A DNA stretch of 64,000 nucleotides from Sphingobium sp. B2D3C (GCF_025961835.1 NZ_JAOQOK010000001.1:1240001-1304000); one strand, 5' to 3'. Positions 8,662-17,913 are shown, counted from the stretch's first letter. The notes: a model not told the origin generated them from the sequence alone. Numbers and translations: made by a program.

Positions 8662-10962
8662 TCAGTTGGCTGATTTCTCGAAGGTGACTCGGTCGATCGC
8701 GAGTTCGGACATGACCGGCTCGGCCAGGTTCTCCAGCAGGGTGCGGACATTGTACCGGCCGATCACACCGCTGCCCCGCAGCGGATAATAAACTGCGACG
8801 TCCTGCGACTGCACCACCTTGCCATCTACGATCATGGCGATCGTCGCGGCGCGGGGGCCGACCTTGGGCGCGGCCGTGACCGAGATGCTGACATCATGCC
8901 GCCCAACGGAGACTGGCTCGCCCTCCAGCCGCACGCGTTCGGCTTCCCGCCCGCTCGGGTTGTAGAGATAGGTGGGGCGACCATCCTGCATGATCAGCCC
9001 CCCGCCCCCGGCCTCATCGCCGATGATCACGATTGGCCCTTTCGCATTCGTGCTCGCGGTGGTGATCGCGGCGCGCATGGTCCAGTCCATGCCGAGGGCC
9101 GGGAACGTCCCCTGCGGATAACGGGTTGGCCCCGGATAATAAGTGAACTGGTTGCGGCCATCGACCAGCGAGGGCCGCTTCCCTGCCCCCACACGCCCGA
9201 TTAGGTCGGCCTGGATCGGATTGACCTGATAGCGCCGTGCCGCCTCTTCGAAATCCTTCTGCAATTCGGCCAGCTTCTGGGGATGCTGAGCGGCCAGATC
9301 GCGCGACTGCGAATAGTCCTGCGTGAGGTTGTAGAGCTCCCATTTGAACGTCGACGGGTCCAGCGGGGTGGTCGAGCGGTCGAAAGGCGCGCGAGGCGGC
9401 GTGGTCGAGGCCAGCCAGCCATCCTTGTAATAGGAGCGGTTGCCCAGCATCTCGAAATATTGCGCGCGGCGCGTGGAGGGCGCGGTCGCGTTGCCAAAGC
9501 TATAGACCATGCTGACGCCGTCGATCGGCTGCTGCGTCACGCCATCGACCTCCGCCGGCGGCACGACGCCGGCTGCCTCATAGATCGTCGGCGCGATATC
9601 GATCACATGGTGGAACTGGCTACGGACCTGCCCGGTCGCCTTGATGCGCTGAGGCCAGCTGATGACCAGCCCATCGCGTAGCCCGCCGAGATGCGAGGCG
9701 ATCTGCTTGCCCCAGGGAAAGGGTGCGTTCTGCGCCCATGCCCAGCCGGCATTGTAGTTCGAGTAGCTATGCGGGGTTCCGTTCTGGTCCGATGTTTCGA
9801 TCAGTTCCGCTTCGGTCGGCTCGATCCCGATGAGGCTCTGCAACTCCTGCACCGCGCCGCGCCGGCTATCCATGCTGGCGCCATTGTCCCCCTGCAGATA
9901 GATGATCATGGTGTTGTCGAGCTGGCCATTGGCCTCAATCTCTCGGACCACCCGGCCCAGCTGATCATCGAAATAGGCAAGCTGCGCGGCCGCCACCTCC
10001 ATCTGATGGGCATAGGTCCGCTTGGCCTCCGGACTGAGGCTATCCCAGGCCGGCACCGCATCGGGCCGGGGCGTCAGAACCGCATTGGCCGGAATCGTGC
10101 CTGACTGCTTCTGCCGGTCGAAGATCTGCTGGCGCATGACATCCCAGCCCATGTCGAAACGCCCCTTGAAACGCGCGATCCATTCTGCCGGCGCCTGATG
10201 CGGGGAGTGCATGGTCCCGGGGGAGAGATAGACAAAGAAGGGATTGTCGGGCTTCTGGCTCCACTTCACCCGCAACCAGTCCACCAGATGGTTGGTCATG
10301 TCCTTATCGAAAATGTAATCGCCATCCTTGGGAGGCTCGATGGCGTTGCGATTCTCGATCAGCTCGGGGCGGAACTGGTCGCTGGCGGCGGCATTGAACC
10401 CGTAGAAATAGTCGAAGCCCATCCCATTGGGCCAGCGATCGAAGGGCCCCATCGGCCCGGTTTCCCAGACCGGCGTATTGTGGTTCTTGCCGAAGAACGC
10501 CGTGTCATAGCCATTGTCACGCAGCACCCGTGCGATGGTCGCCGCGCTTTTGGGCATGACAGAGGTATAGCCCGGCTCATCGATGGCGACGTTGGTGATC
10601 GAGCCCGAGGCGACGGCATGGGCATTGCGGCCGGTGAGGAGAGCCGCGCGGGTGGGCGAGCACATCGCGGTCGTGTGGAACTCATTGTACCGCAGGCCCC
10701 GCTTGGCAAGGGCGTCGAATGTGGGCGTCGGGATCAGGCCGCCGAAGGTGCTCGCGGACCCGAAGCCTACATCGTCGGTCATGATCAGCAGCACATTCGG
10801 CGCGCCCATGGGGGCGCTCGGTGCCTTCGGATAATAGCGCCATTCCGGCGCTTGCGTGCGATCTGCCGGCTCTTTCGCCATCGCTGTGCCGGCGTGGGCC
10901 AGAACCAGGAGCGAGAGCGCCGTCGATCCTGCGATGCGGGCGATACGGGATTTCATGGGCAT
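8662..10962 (-). CDS. Exported arylsulfatase-type sulfatase with extra C-terminal domain (second of three)
   Basis: About 766 residues from ATG 10962, chosen for its AGGAAAG ribosome binding site and because a signal peptide (ending near HAGTAMA) follows directly. The metal aspartates sit in VLLIMTDDVGFG, the formylglycine cysteine is Cys101 in AMCSPTRAALLTGR, and the distal metal site is IYLQGDNGASMD. Beyond about residue 560 comes a beta-rich C-terminal domain (YYPGPTRYPQG, IVIIGDEAGGGG). It is closely similar over its whole length to the next sulfatase, from which it is separated by only 16 bases, so the pair arose by tandem duplication. The substrate is unknown. Confidence 0.87.
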   Translation of the reverse strand: MPMKSRIARIAGSTALSLLVLAHAGTAMAKEPADRTQAPEWRYYPKAPSAPMGAPNVLLIMTDDVGFGSASTFGGLIPTPTFDALAKRGLRYNEFHTTAMCSPTRAALLTGRNAHAVASGSITNVAIDEPGYTSVMPKSAATIARVLRDNGYDTAFFGKNHNTPVWETGPMGPFDRWPNGMGFDYFYGFNAAASDQFRPELIENRNAIEPPKDGDYIFDKDMTNHLVDWLRVKWSQKPDNPFFVYLSPGTMHSPHQAPAEWIARFKGRFDMGWDVMRQQIFDRQKQSGTIPANAVLTPRPDAVPAWDSLSPEAKRTYAHQMEVAAAQLAYFDDQLGRVVREIEANGQLDNTMIIYLQGDNGASMDSRRGAVQELQSLIGIEPTEAELIETSDQNGTPHSYSNYNAGWAWAQNAPFPWGKQIASHLGGLRDGLVISWPQRIKATGQVRSQFHHVIDIAPTIYEAAGVVPPAEVDGVTQQPIDGVSMVYSFGNATAPSTRRAQYFEMLGNRSYYKDGWLASTTPPRAPFDRSTTPLDPSTFKWELYNLTQDYSQSRDLAAQHPQKLAELQKDFEEAARRYQVNPIQADLIGRVGAGKRPSLVDGRNQFTYYPGPTRYPQGTFPALGMDWTMRAAITTASTNAKGPIVIIGDEAGGGGLIMQDGRPTYLYNPSGREAERVRLEGEPVSVGRHDVSISVTAAPKVGPRAATIAMIVDGKVVQSQDVAVYYPLRGSGVIGRYNVRTLLENLAEPVMSELAIDRVTFEKSAN

Positions 10963-10978
10963 GATCAGTCTTTCCTGG

Positions 10979-13264
10979 TTACCGGGCGTTCTTGCTGATC
11001 GTGACGGATGCGATGTCGCAGGTGCAGCGGCTTGCGCCTGGCGCCACGGACGGGGTGTAGGAGAGCGGCGCCGTACCGGCGCGCCCGATATAGGCATCGC
11101 CACGGCCGCGGAGAGCCTGGCTTACCGCCGTGGACGCGACCTCGGCGCCGTCGACCCTGAGGCGTACGGTAGTACCGCCTGCAGGGACGGGTTCGAAATC
11201 TACCGCAATCTTGTAACGCCCCGCTGGCAGCGCATCTTGGGGAGAAATCTCCACCGGCGTCCCGGCACTCCCGGGATTCACGATGAAGGTGGGGCGCCCT
11301 GCGTTCAGCACCAGCGCCATGCCGCCAAAATGGTCCCCCTGCACGTAGATCGGCCCACTGGAGCTTGGGCCCGCAGTCGATACGTCGGCAGTCACGGTCC
11401 AGCCGGCCGCGATCGTCGGGAAGGCGTAGTTGGTGTAGCGCGTATCGCCGGGATAGTAAGTAAAGCTGGTCCTCTGCCCGAGCAAAGACGGCCGGAACTG
11501 CGGAGCCATCCGCGTATGAAGGTCGGCATTCAGGGGGTAGACCGCGTATCGACGCGCGGCGGCGTCGAAATCCGCTTTGAGCTCTTCCAGTTTCGCCGGA
11601 TGTTGGGAGGAGACATCCTCCGTCTGGGACCAGTCGCTCCGAAGGTTGTAGAGCGCCCATTTGAAATCGGCCGGCTGCGTGTTGGCTGCCCCATCCCACG
11701 GGGCCCGGCCCGGCAGGGTCGATGCCATCCAGCCATCCTTGTAATAGGCCCGGTTGCCCAGCATCTCGAAATATTGCTCGCGATGCCGCTCTGGCGCCGC
11801 CGCATCCTTGAACGTGTAGAGAAAGCTGGTCCCATCGATCGGCTGCTGCTGGACGCCGTTCACGACGTCGGGCGCGGAGACGCCCGCGGCCTCGAAAATG
11901 GTCGGCGCGACGTCGATGACGTGGGTGAATTGCTGGCGGATCGCACCGCCCTTCTTGATCCCCGCCGGCCAACTCACCACCATCCCATCCCGCAGGCCGC
12001 CCAGGTGCGATGCGACGCGCTTGCCCCACTGGAACGGCGCGTTGGTCGCCCAGGCCCAGCCGGCCGGATAAGTGCCGAAGGATTTTGGGCCACCATAGTC
12101 GCCCATCGCGGCAATCAGGTCTTGGTCAGTCGTCGGATTGCCGGCGATGACCCGGAGCAGGTCCGCACTGCCGCGCAGGTCTTCCTCGCTCGCGCCGTTG
12201 TCGCCCTGGATGTAGACGACCATGGTGTTGTCGAGTTGGCCGTTCCGTCGCAGCGTATCGAGCACGCGCCCGATCTGGAAATCGAAGAAAGCGAGCTGCG
12301 CGGCCGCTACTTCCATCTGCTTCGCGTAGGCGCGCTGAACCTCGGGGCTGACCTGATGCCACGCCGGAATCTGCTCCGGGCGCGGAGAGAGCTGGGCGTT
12401 GGCCGGAATGATGCCCTGCCGTTTCTGCCGCCCGAACGTCTGCTGGCGCAGCACATCCCATCCCTGATCGAACTGGCCCCGGAAGCGCGCGATCCACTCG
12501 GGCGGTGCCTGGTGCGGCGCATGCGTCGAGCCAGAGGCGAAATAGGCGAAGAAGGGATGCTCCGGCCGCAGGTTGTGCTGCACGTCAATCCAGTGGATCA
12601 GCTTGTCGGCAAGATCCCGGTCGAGAATATAATCGGGGTCCTCTGGCGCCCGCACCGTGTTGCGGTTCTCGATCAGGGCGGGATTAAACTGATCGGCATA
12701 GGGGGCGTTGAACCCGTAGAAATAATCGAAGCCCATGCCGTTGGGCCAGTTGTCGAACGGCCCGACCGGCGTGTTCTCCCACACCGGCGTATTGTGATTT
12801 TTGCCGACGAAGCTGGTGTCATACCCGTTCAACTTGAGCACTTGGGCGATCGTCGCCGCGCTCTTGGGAATGACGGACGTGTAGCCGGGCGCATCGAGCG
12901 ATACGTCGGCAATCGATCCGCTCCCCACCGCATGATGATTGCGCCCGGTCAGGAGTGCGGCGCGGGTCGGGGAGCACATCGCGGTCGTGTGGAAGGCATT
13001 GTAGCGCAGTCCGCTCTGCGCCAGGGCATCGAAGGCCGGCGTGGGGACAGGTCCGCCAAAGGTCGAGGCTGCGCCGAAGCCGACATCGTCGGTCATGATT
13101 AGCAGCACATTGGGTGCGTCCTTGGGAGCGACCGGCTCCTTGGGATAGGCCTGCCAAGTCTGCACCGGCTCATCGGCCGCGACGGCCGGCACCGGTTGCA
13201 TGGTCAGGACCGGCAATGAGGCGACAAGGAGAGAGAGGCGGAGCTTGGCAGAGCGGGGTGACAT
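10979..13264 (-). CDS. Exported arylsulfatase-type sulfatase with extra C-terminal domain (third of three)
   Basis: About 761 residues from ATG 13264, which has AGAGGA eight bases upstream. A GTG nine codons earlier is less likely. A signal peptide ends near PVPAVAA. VLLIMTDDVGFG carries the metal aspartates, Cys97 in AMCSPTRAALLTGR is the formylglycine precursor, and VVYIQGDNGASEE is the distal metal site. The C-terminal beta-rich domain matches the second sulfatase. It is the first sulfatase of the array. A small remnant of a formylglycine-generating enzyme gene lies 23 bases upstream, then the TonB receptor, so these genes form one sulfate-ester uptake and desulfation unit. Confidence 0.87.
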   Translation of the reverse strand: MSPRSAKLRLSLLVASLPVLTMQPVPAVAADEPVQTWQAYPKEPVAPKDAPNVLLIMTDDVGFGAASTFGGPVPTPAFDALAQSGLRYNAFHTTAMCSPTRAALLTGRNHHAVGSGSIADVSLDAPGYTSVIPKSAATIAQVLKLNGYDTSFVGKNHNTPVWENTPVGPFDNWPNGMGFDYFYGFNAPYADQFNPALIENRNTVRAPEDPDYILDRDLADKLIHWIDVQHNLRPEHPFFAYFASGSTHAPHQAPPEWIARFRGQFDQGWDVLRQQTFGRQKRQGIIPANAQLSPRPEQIPAWHQVSPEVQRAYAKQMEVAAAQLAFFDFQIGRVLDTLRRNGQLDNTMVVYIQGDNGASEEDLRGSADLLRVIAGNPTTDQDLIAAMGDYGGPKSFGTYPAGWAWATNAPFQWGKRVASHLGGLRDGMVVSWPAGIKKGGAIRQQFTHVIDVAPTIFEAAGVSAPDVVNGVQQQPIDGTSFLYTFKDAAAPERHREQYFEMLGNRAYYKDGWMASTLPGRAPWDGAANTQPADFKWALYNLRSDWSQTEDVSSQHPAKLEELKADFDAAARRYAVYPLNADLHTRMAPQFRPSLLGQRTSFTYYPGDTRYTNYAFPTIAAGWTVTADVSTAGPSSSGPIYVQGDHFGGMALVLNAGRPTFIVNPGSAGTPVEISPQDALPAGRYKIAVDFEPVPAGGTTVRLRVDGAEVASTAVSQALRGRGDAYIGRAGTAPLSYTPSVAPGASRCTCDIASVTISKNAR

Positions 13265-13287
13265 TGGGGCAGTCCTCTTATTCTGGC

Positions 13288-13392
13288 TCACGCATCCCGC
13301 GCGCAGCGAACTCTCACTTTCCGGGCCGGCGCTTCTTCCGGATCGTGATCGTCAGACCCCATTGTGAATGTTCCGCCTGCGATCAGTTGCAT
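13288..13392 (-). pseudogene. Remnant of a formylglycine-generating enzyme (sulfatase-modifying factor) gene
   Basis: A 34-residue frame begins MQLIAGGTFTMGSDDHDPEE and continues with an EAPARKVRV segment before a TGA. This is the N-terminal pattern of formylglycine-generating enzymes, where GGTFxMGS and EAPAR/H-x-V lead into the catalytic domain. A complete enzyme is roughly 280-350 residues, so nearly all of it, including the copper-binding cysteines, is missing. After KVRV the similarity stops (RCARDA) and the frame ends 23 bases before the sulfatase start. The position between a TonB receptor and three Cys-type sulfatases fits an ancestral operon gene removed by deletion. A functional short peptide is less likely. 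Confidence 0.65.
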
Positions 13393-13448
13393 CAGAGAAA
13401 ACCTCACATGCCCTGCCGCCCGGCGCGTGTCCGGGCGGCAGGAACGGA

Positions 13449-15809
13449 TCAGAACGCCCGCCTGACGGTGAGCGACCATTCACGCGGCGCGCCGGGCGTC
13501 CCGATGACGAGGCCGATCGGCAGGCGTGTCTTGTTCTGGTAGTAGAACTTGTCGGTGAGATTGGTCACGGCGAGCGAGACCTTCCAATCCTCGTCGGCGG
13601 ACTGCCAGGTCAGTCGACCATTCAGCATCGTATAGGCCGGCACCAGGGACGCCGGGTTATTGTCCGAATTGGTGTAGAAGGACGACTGATAGGCGAGATC
13701 GAGGCGCGGGGTCAGCGTGCCCGCGTTCCCGACGAGGATCTCATATTGCGCACCAGCGCTGACCTTCCACTCGGTCACGAAAGGCGCGATCGAATTGAGC
13801 GTGATTCCGGCAATCGTGGCGCCCGCCGCGCCCAGCTTCGTGAGCTGGAAATCGAGGTAGCTGACACTGCCGTCGAACGACAGGCCACGGAGCGGATTGA
13901 CGGTCAGTTCCGCCTCGAACCCCTTGAACCGGGCGTCGCCGGCATTGGTGGGGGTCGCGTTTTGCGGTGTCAGGACAACCCCGTTCACAACGGTTGGCGC
14001 CGTGTTCGAGAAGATGATGTCCTTGTAATTGTTGATGAAGGCAGACGCATTCAACCGAACAGCGCGATTCAGCAGATCGCTCTTGAAGCCGATTTCATAG
14101 GCTTCCAGCGATTCGGGATTGAACGGCACCACCTGCTGAATGACGAACGGCCGCGGATTGACGCCACCACCGCGGAAGCCCGTGGAATATTGCGCGAACA
14201 CCATCAGATCGTCGGTCAGGCGGTAGTCGATATTGGCGCGATAATCCCAGCGCTTGCCGCTGTAACTGCCCACCGCACCGTCGATGAGACGCTGTGCGGT
14301 ATAGCTCACCTGGCTCGTGTTGAACGGGTTGAAGCGGCGGAAGTTATAGTCCTTCTTGTCGTCGGTGTAGCGAATGCCGCCGGTCAGGTTGAGACGATCC
14401 GTGAGATGCGCCGTGACATGGGCAAATCCGGAAACGCTGCGTGCCGGAATGGTGTCATCCGAATAGAAAACGGAAGAGGTCGCAGCCCCCGGCGCAATGA
14501 TGCTGCCGCCTTCAATATAGCTGGTGGCCTTGTAATAATAGCCGCCCAGCGTCCAATCCAGCAGCCCCGAAATGCTCGTGCCATTGAGGCGCAGTTCCTG
14601 GGTGAACTGGTGGTGGGTGTTGGTGATGTTGTTGGTGTTGATGCCATAGGGCGTCGTGTCAAAATCCGTGCCATAACGGCCGGAAATGCTTTGATACGAG
14701 GTGATCGACTTCAGAGCCAGATCAGGGCCGAGCTTCCAGTCGATCGAGCCAGAGACTTCCCAGGTGCGAAGACGCGTATTGGGCTGCCACACGACCGTAT
14801 TGTGGCTACCGCCTGCATCGGTGAATGCGGGAGTCGTGTAATTGGCGTAGTTTGTGTACGATTCCGGCCCGGTGATGAAAACGTTGCGGTTGGTGATGCC
14901 GGGCGTCAGCGTCGGCGCCACCGTAATCGCGAGCAGCTTGGTTGCGCTCGGCTCTGAATCGTCCACCAAACGGCTGGCCGCCACATTGACCTCGATGTCG
15001 TCACTGGCGATCCAGCGCATAGCGACACGCCCGGCGGTGTACTTCGTGCCGCCTTCCTGTCCGATCACGCAATCTTTGCCAACCGCGGCAGAGGCCGTGA
15101 ACACGCCGTTAGTCGGGTAGACGCAGCCGAAATCCAGTCGGTCGAGATAACCCTTCTTGCTGCGCGTGGCGCCCGATACACGCACGAAGAGCCGGTCCGG
15201 CACGAGCGCGAAATCGCCTGCACCGCGCAAGTCGAGGCGGTCGAAGCTCCCCGTCGTGGCCTCGATGAAGCCGCCTTCGCCCGAGGGTTTCTTGGTGAAG
15301 AGCTTGACGGCGCCGCCGATGGAGTTCTTGCCCGCCAGCGTTCCCTGCGGCCCGCGCAGGATCTCCACGCGCTCGAGATCGAGCAGGTCCAGCTGAGAAC
15401 CAAAGACCGTGCCATGATAGACATCGTCGACATACAGGCCGACGCCGGGCTCATAAGCGAAGTTGGTATCCGCCTGTCCGACACCGCGCACATAGATCGC
15501 CGCGCCAGGGCCGAAGGCCGAGGTCGTCGGCTTCAAGACGACGTTGGGCGCGCTGTTCGTAAGATCAGTGACGGTGTTATAGCTGCGCGACTCCATCATC
15601 GCGCTGTCCATCGCGGTAATGGCGATCGGCGTGTCCTGAAGACGCTGCGAGCGGAACTGGGCGGTCACCACAATATCGCCGACGCCCCCATCGGCCTCCT
15701 GCGCGCTATTGTCGGTTGTGGCTTGTCCCTGTGCCATAACAGGCGTGACGGCAGATAATGCGACGGCCACGACGCTGGCCCGTACGAGTAAAGTGCGAAT
15801 CTTGGACAC
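13449..15809 (-). CDS. TonB-dependent outer-membrane receptor of the sulfatase island
   Basis: 786 residues with a signal peptide ending near TPVMAQ and a TonB-box-like segment (GDIVVTAQFRSQRLQD). The plug domain holds ALYVRGVGQ-like and ERVEILRGPQGTLAGKNSIGGAV motifs, and a long 22-strand barrel region ends in REWSLTVRRAF with the terminal aromatic residue expected of outer-membrane proteins. There is no N-terminal STN signalling domain. It is the first gene of the sulfatase array and divergent from a LysR-type regulator. It probably imports a sulfated aromatic or glycan, which is inferred from context only. Confidence 0.9.
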   Translation of the reverse strand: MSKIRTLLVRASVVAVALSAVTPVMAQGQATTDNSAQEADGGVGDIVVTAQFRSQRLQDTPIAITAMDSAMMESRSYNTVTDLTNSAPNVVLKPTTSAFGPGAAIYVRGVGQADTNFAYEPGVGLYVDDVYHGTVFGSQLDLLDLERVEILRGPQGTLAGKNSIGGAVKLFTKKPSGEGGFIEATTGSFDRLDLRGAGDFALVPDRLFVRVSGATRSKKGYLDRLDFGCVYPTNGVFTASAAVGKDCVIGQEGGTKYTAGRVAMRWIASDDIEVNVAASRLVDDSEPSATKLLAITVAPTLTPGITNRNVFITGPESYTNYANYTTPAFTDAGGSHNTVVWQPNTRLRTWEVSGSIDWKLGPDLALKSITSYQSISGRYGTDFDTTPYGINTNNITNTHHQFTQELRLNGTSISGLLDWTLGGYYYKATSYIEGGSIIAPGAATSSVFYSDDTIPARSVSGFAHVTAHLTDRLNLTGGIRYTDDKKDYNFRRFNPFNTSQVSYTAQRLIDGAVGSYSGKRWDYRANIDYRLTDDLMVFAQYSTGFRGGGVNPRPFVIQQVVPFNPESLEAYEIGFKSDLLNRAVRLNASAFINNYKDIIFSNTAPTVVNGVVLTPQNATPTNAGDARFKGFEAELTVNPLRGLSFDGSVSYLDFQLTKLGAAGATIAGITLNSIAPFVTEWKVSAGAQYEILVGNAGTLTPRLDLAYQSSFYTNSDNNPASLVPAYTMLNGRLTWQSADEDWKVSLAVTNLTDKFYYQNKTRLPIGLVIGTPGAPREWSLTVRRAF

Positions 15810-15915
15810 GATTCCTCCCCCTTATAAACATTGATCCGTCCCCTCTCGCGGGCCGGTTGATCGTCAGTTCGGAGGAAAGCGCTTGAGAAGCAATGTACCG
15901 GCGGGCTATCACCGT

Positions 15916-15933
15916 GATAACCAATTGGTTATC
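15916..15933. promoter_or_regulatory. Perfect 18-bp palindrome, candidate operator
   Basis: GATAACCAATTGGTTATC is a perfect palindrome located 14 bases before the LysR-type start at 15948 and 106 bases before the divergent TonB receptor start. The position suits an autoregulatory and activating site for the neighbouring regulator, but binding is not shown by sequence. It lies beside the only AT-rich gene in the region. Confidence 0.55.
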
Positions 15934-15947
15934 GGTATGGTGTGGGT

Positions 15948-16835
15948 ATGGCGACGACGAGGCAACTCGAGATTTTTCTGGCGGTGGTGGAAGCAGGCGG
16001 ATTCCGCCGGGCTGCGGATAAGCTCGACATCAGTGAAGCCTCTGTCAGCAAGCAGATAAAAGCTCTGGAACGCGCGTGCGGCACCGCCCTCTTCGACCGC
16101 GCGGCTGGAAAATCGCCGGAACTAACCAGCGGCGGTCAGCGCACGCTGAAACTCGCGAACGAAACCCTTCAGCTTAAAAAGCAAATACAATCGCCAAAAT
16201 TGAACGCAGGTATCGAAGAGGATTTGGAGTTTATAACGAGGCCATATTTCTTCGAAACATTCGTGAAGCCTAAAATAAAAATTATAAATGAAGCCGTTTA
16301 TCCGAGTAAATTGCGGTTGACGATCCTTGAATCAACATCGGAGATCGTGAGCCGTCTCTCCACAAATCACAGTGCATTCTGCATCGCGAGATTATATGTG
16401 CAGCAGAATGATCAAGTGAATTTTCATTATCTCAAAAAGTCTCTGGCCTCGGTCTATGTTCCTACGAACGTTTATAAAATGTGCGTAGATGGAAAAATAA
16501 ACATCGACGATTTGCCTTATGTGACTCCGAGCTCCAATCATGGGGTCAACGAGATTTGCATCAAGGAAATTCAATCCCGTGAATTTAATCACAACATAAT
16601 CCAATCTCAGGTTTTTTCAGATCAGATTATTGCGGAAGCCATTGAGAGGGGCGCCAAGACGTTCCTGCTCGATCATCACGCCCGCTCTGCCGTTGAGAGT
16701 GGTGACATCGTGAAATTATCTCATGACGAAACGACCTTCTGGATTACGTTCGTCTGCAGCAAGAAAAGCTCGGACGATATCCAAAAGAGAGTTTTGAGCT
16801 CGATCAGGAAAGTCTTTGATCAGGAGATGTTCTAA
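15948..16835 (+). CDS. LysR-type transcriptional regulator, AT-rich gene
   Basis: The first 65 residues form a LysR winged helix-turn-helix (RQLEIFLAVVEAGGFRRAADKL, then SEASVSKQIKALERACGTALFDR). The C-terminal about 210 residues do not show the usual strong effector-domain landmarks but have similar length and strand content. ATG 15948 is preferred to the GTG two codons earlier. Codon use shifts to AT-rich after about codon 70 (many AAA, ATT and ATA codons), unlike every neighbour, which suggests separate ancestry or transfer. It is divergent from the sulfatase-island TonB receptor, making it the likely local regulator of that operon. Confidence 0.8.
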   Translation: MATTRQLEIFLAVVEAGGFRRAADKLDISEASVSKQIKALERACGTALFDRAAGKSPELTSGGQRTLKLANETLQLKKQIQSPKLNAGIEEDLEFITRPYFFETFVKPKIKIINEAVYPSKLRLTILESTSEIVSRLSTNHSAFCIARLYVQQNDQVNFHYLKKSLASVYVPTNVYKMCVDGKINIDDLPYVTPSSNHGVNEICIKEIQSREFNHNIIQSQVFSDQIIAEAIERGAKTFLLDHHARSAVESGDIVKLSHDETTFWITFVCSKKSSDDIQKRVLSSIRKVFDQEMF

Positions 16836-16856
16836 GTCGGTCGGGGCTTCGCCTTC

Positions 16857-17771
16857 TCATCCGTGCCGATGCTCTTCCGCACAGGCGAGATCGGCCGCTT
16901 CGGTCTGCACCGTCACATGGTGAATGGCGAAGCGCGATGCTATGGCGTTTGTCACCGCCATGCGGACGGCATCTGCCCGCCCCTCTCCGCTCAGGGTGAC
17001 ATGACAGGTACAGCTGATGTCATCGTTCGACATCGACCAGACATGGAGATCATGGACACCGGCAACCCCGGGCACATCAGCGATAACGCGGCGGACCTCG
17101 CCCAGATCGAGCCCCTGGGGCGTGCCTTCCAGTAGGATGTTGGTTGTATCGCGCAGGAGGACCCAGGTCCGCGGCAAGACCCACAGGCCGATCGCGATCG
17201 CCACGGCCGGGTCAATCCATGTCGCCCCGGTGAGGCGAATGGCAATGGCACCCCCGATCACGCCGATCGAGCCGATCATGTCGGCCCAGACCTCCAGATA
17301 AGCCCCTTTCACGTTGAGGCTCTTGTCCTTGCCGGCCGAGAGCAGCCGCATCGAGACGAGGTTCACCACCAGCCCGATCACCGCCACGATCATCATGCCC
17401 AGGGACTGCGTCTCCTGCGGCGCGTTGAAGCGCGAGATCGCTTCGGTGAAGACATAGATTGCGATCATGAAGAGCAGAACCGCGTTGAAGGCGGCCGCCA
17501 GAATTTCGAACCTTCGATAGCCGAACGTCCGCTTGTCATCGGCGGGCCTGCGGCCGATGCGGATGGCTAACAGCGCGATCCCCAGAGCTGCGACGTCCGT
17601 CAACATGTGCGCTGCGTCGGACAGCAGGGCGAGGCTGTTGAAGACGAACGCGCCCACCACCTCCGCGACGAGATAGATCGAGGTGAGGATGAGAGCCAGG
17701 ACCAGCATCCGGGCGCTGGCTCCGGCGGTATGATCATGGGCGTGCCCACCACCGTGATGATCATGCGCCAT
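16857..17771 (-). CDS. Cation diffusion facilitator (zinc/cadmium/cobalt exporter)
   Basis: 304 residues with a His-rich N-terminus (HDHHGGGHAHDH) and six transmembrane helices. The CDF metal-site motifs are visible: SDAAHMLTDVAAL in helix 2 (Asp and His/Asp pair) and EVWADMIGSIGV in helix 5. A cytoplasmic C-terminal domain follows with HDLHVWSMSNDDISCTCHV. It exchanges divalent metal for protons at the inner membrane. A 33-codon C-terminal remnant of an RND permease lies just upstream on the same strand, so the gene may once have been part of a metal-resistance cluster. Confidence 0.9.
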   Translation of the reverse strand: MAHDHHGGGHAHDHTAGASARMLVLALILTSIYLVAEVVGAFVFNSLALLSDAAHMLTDVAALGIALLAIRIGRRPADDKRTFGYRRFEILAAAFNAVLLFMIAIYVFTEAISRFNAPQETQSLGMMIVAVIGLVVNLVSMRLLSAGKDKSLNVKGAYLEVWADMIGSIGVIGGAIAIRLTGATWIDPAVAIAIGLWVLPRTWVLLRDTTNILLEGTPQGLDLGEVRRVIADVPGVAGVHDLHVWSMSNDDISCTCHVTLSGEGRADAVRMAVTNAIASRFAIHHVTVQTEAADLACAEEHRHG

Positions 17772-17811
17772 GTCGGACTCCTTCCATCGCTAGCTTGTGG
17801 GCATTCGCTGC

Positions 17812-17913
17812 CTACGCCATCCGTGCGCCGTAGCGCGTGTATAATGTCGGCAGAACGAACAAGCTCAGCAAGGTTGCCGATATGGGGCCGCCAGGCCGGC
17901 CCGCCTCAGCCAA
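17812..17913 (-). pseudogene. C-terminal remnant of an RND-family efflux permease
   Basis: An open stretch of 33 codons ends in TAG and reads LAEAGRPGGPISATLLSLFV followed by LPTLYTRYGARMA. The GGxISxTLLxLFVLPxLYxR(Y/F)G pattern is the last transmembrane segment of heavy-metal or drug RND permeases, which are about 1,020-1,050 residues long. The rest of the gene is absent. The remnant abuts the terminator of the amidohydrolase gene. Its end is 40 bases upstream of the CDF exporter start. The match is short, so chance similarity is possible but the run is long and specific. Confidence 0.55.

Noticed and set aside
10856..13102. 748-codon plus-strand frame opposite the sulfatases
   Set aside because: It spans two real genes and the junction between them on the other strand, with no domain pattern or ribosome site. 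It is a coding shadow.
13368..14957. 529-codon plus-strand frame opposite the first TonB receptor
   Set aside because: Translation resembles only an antisense product. The receptor frame explains the sequence.
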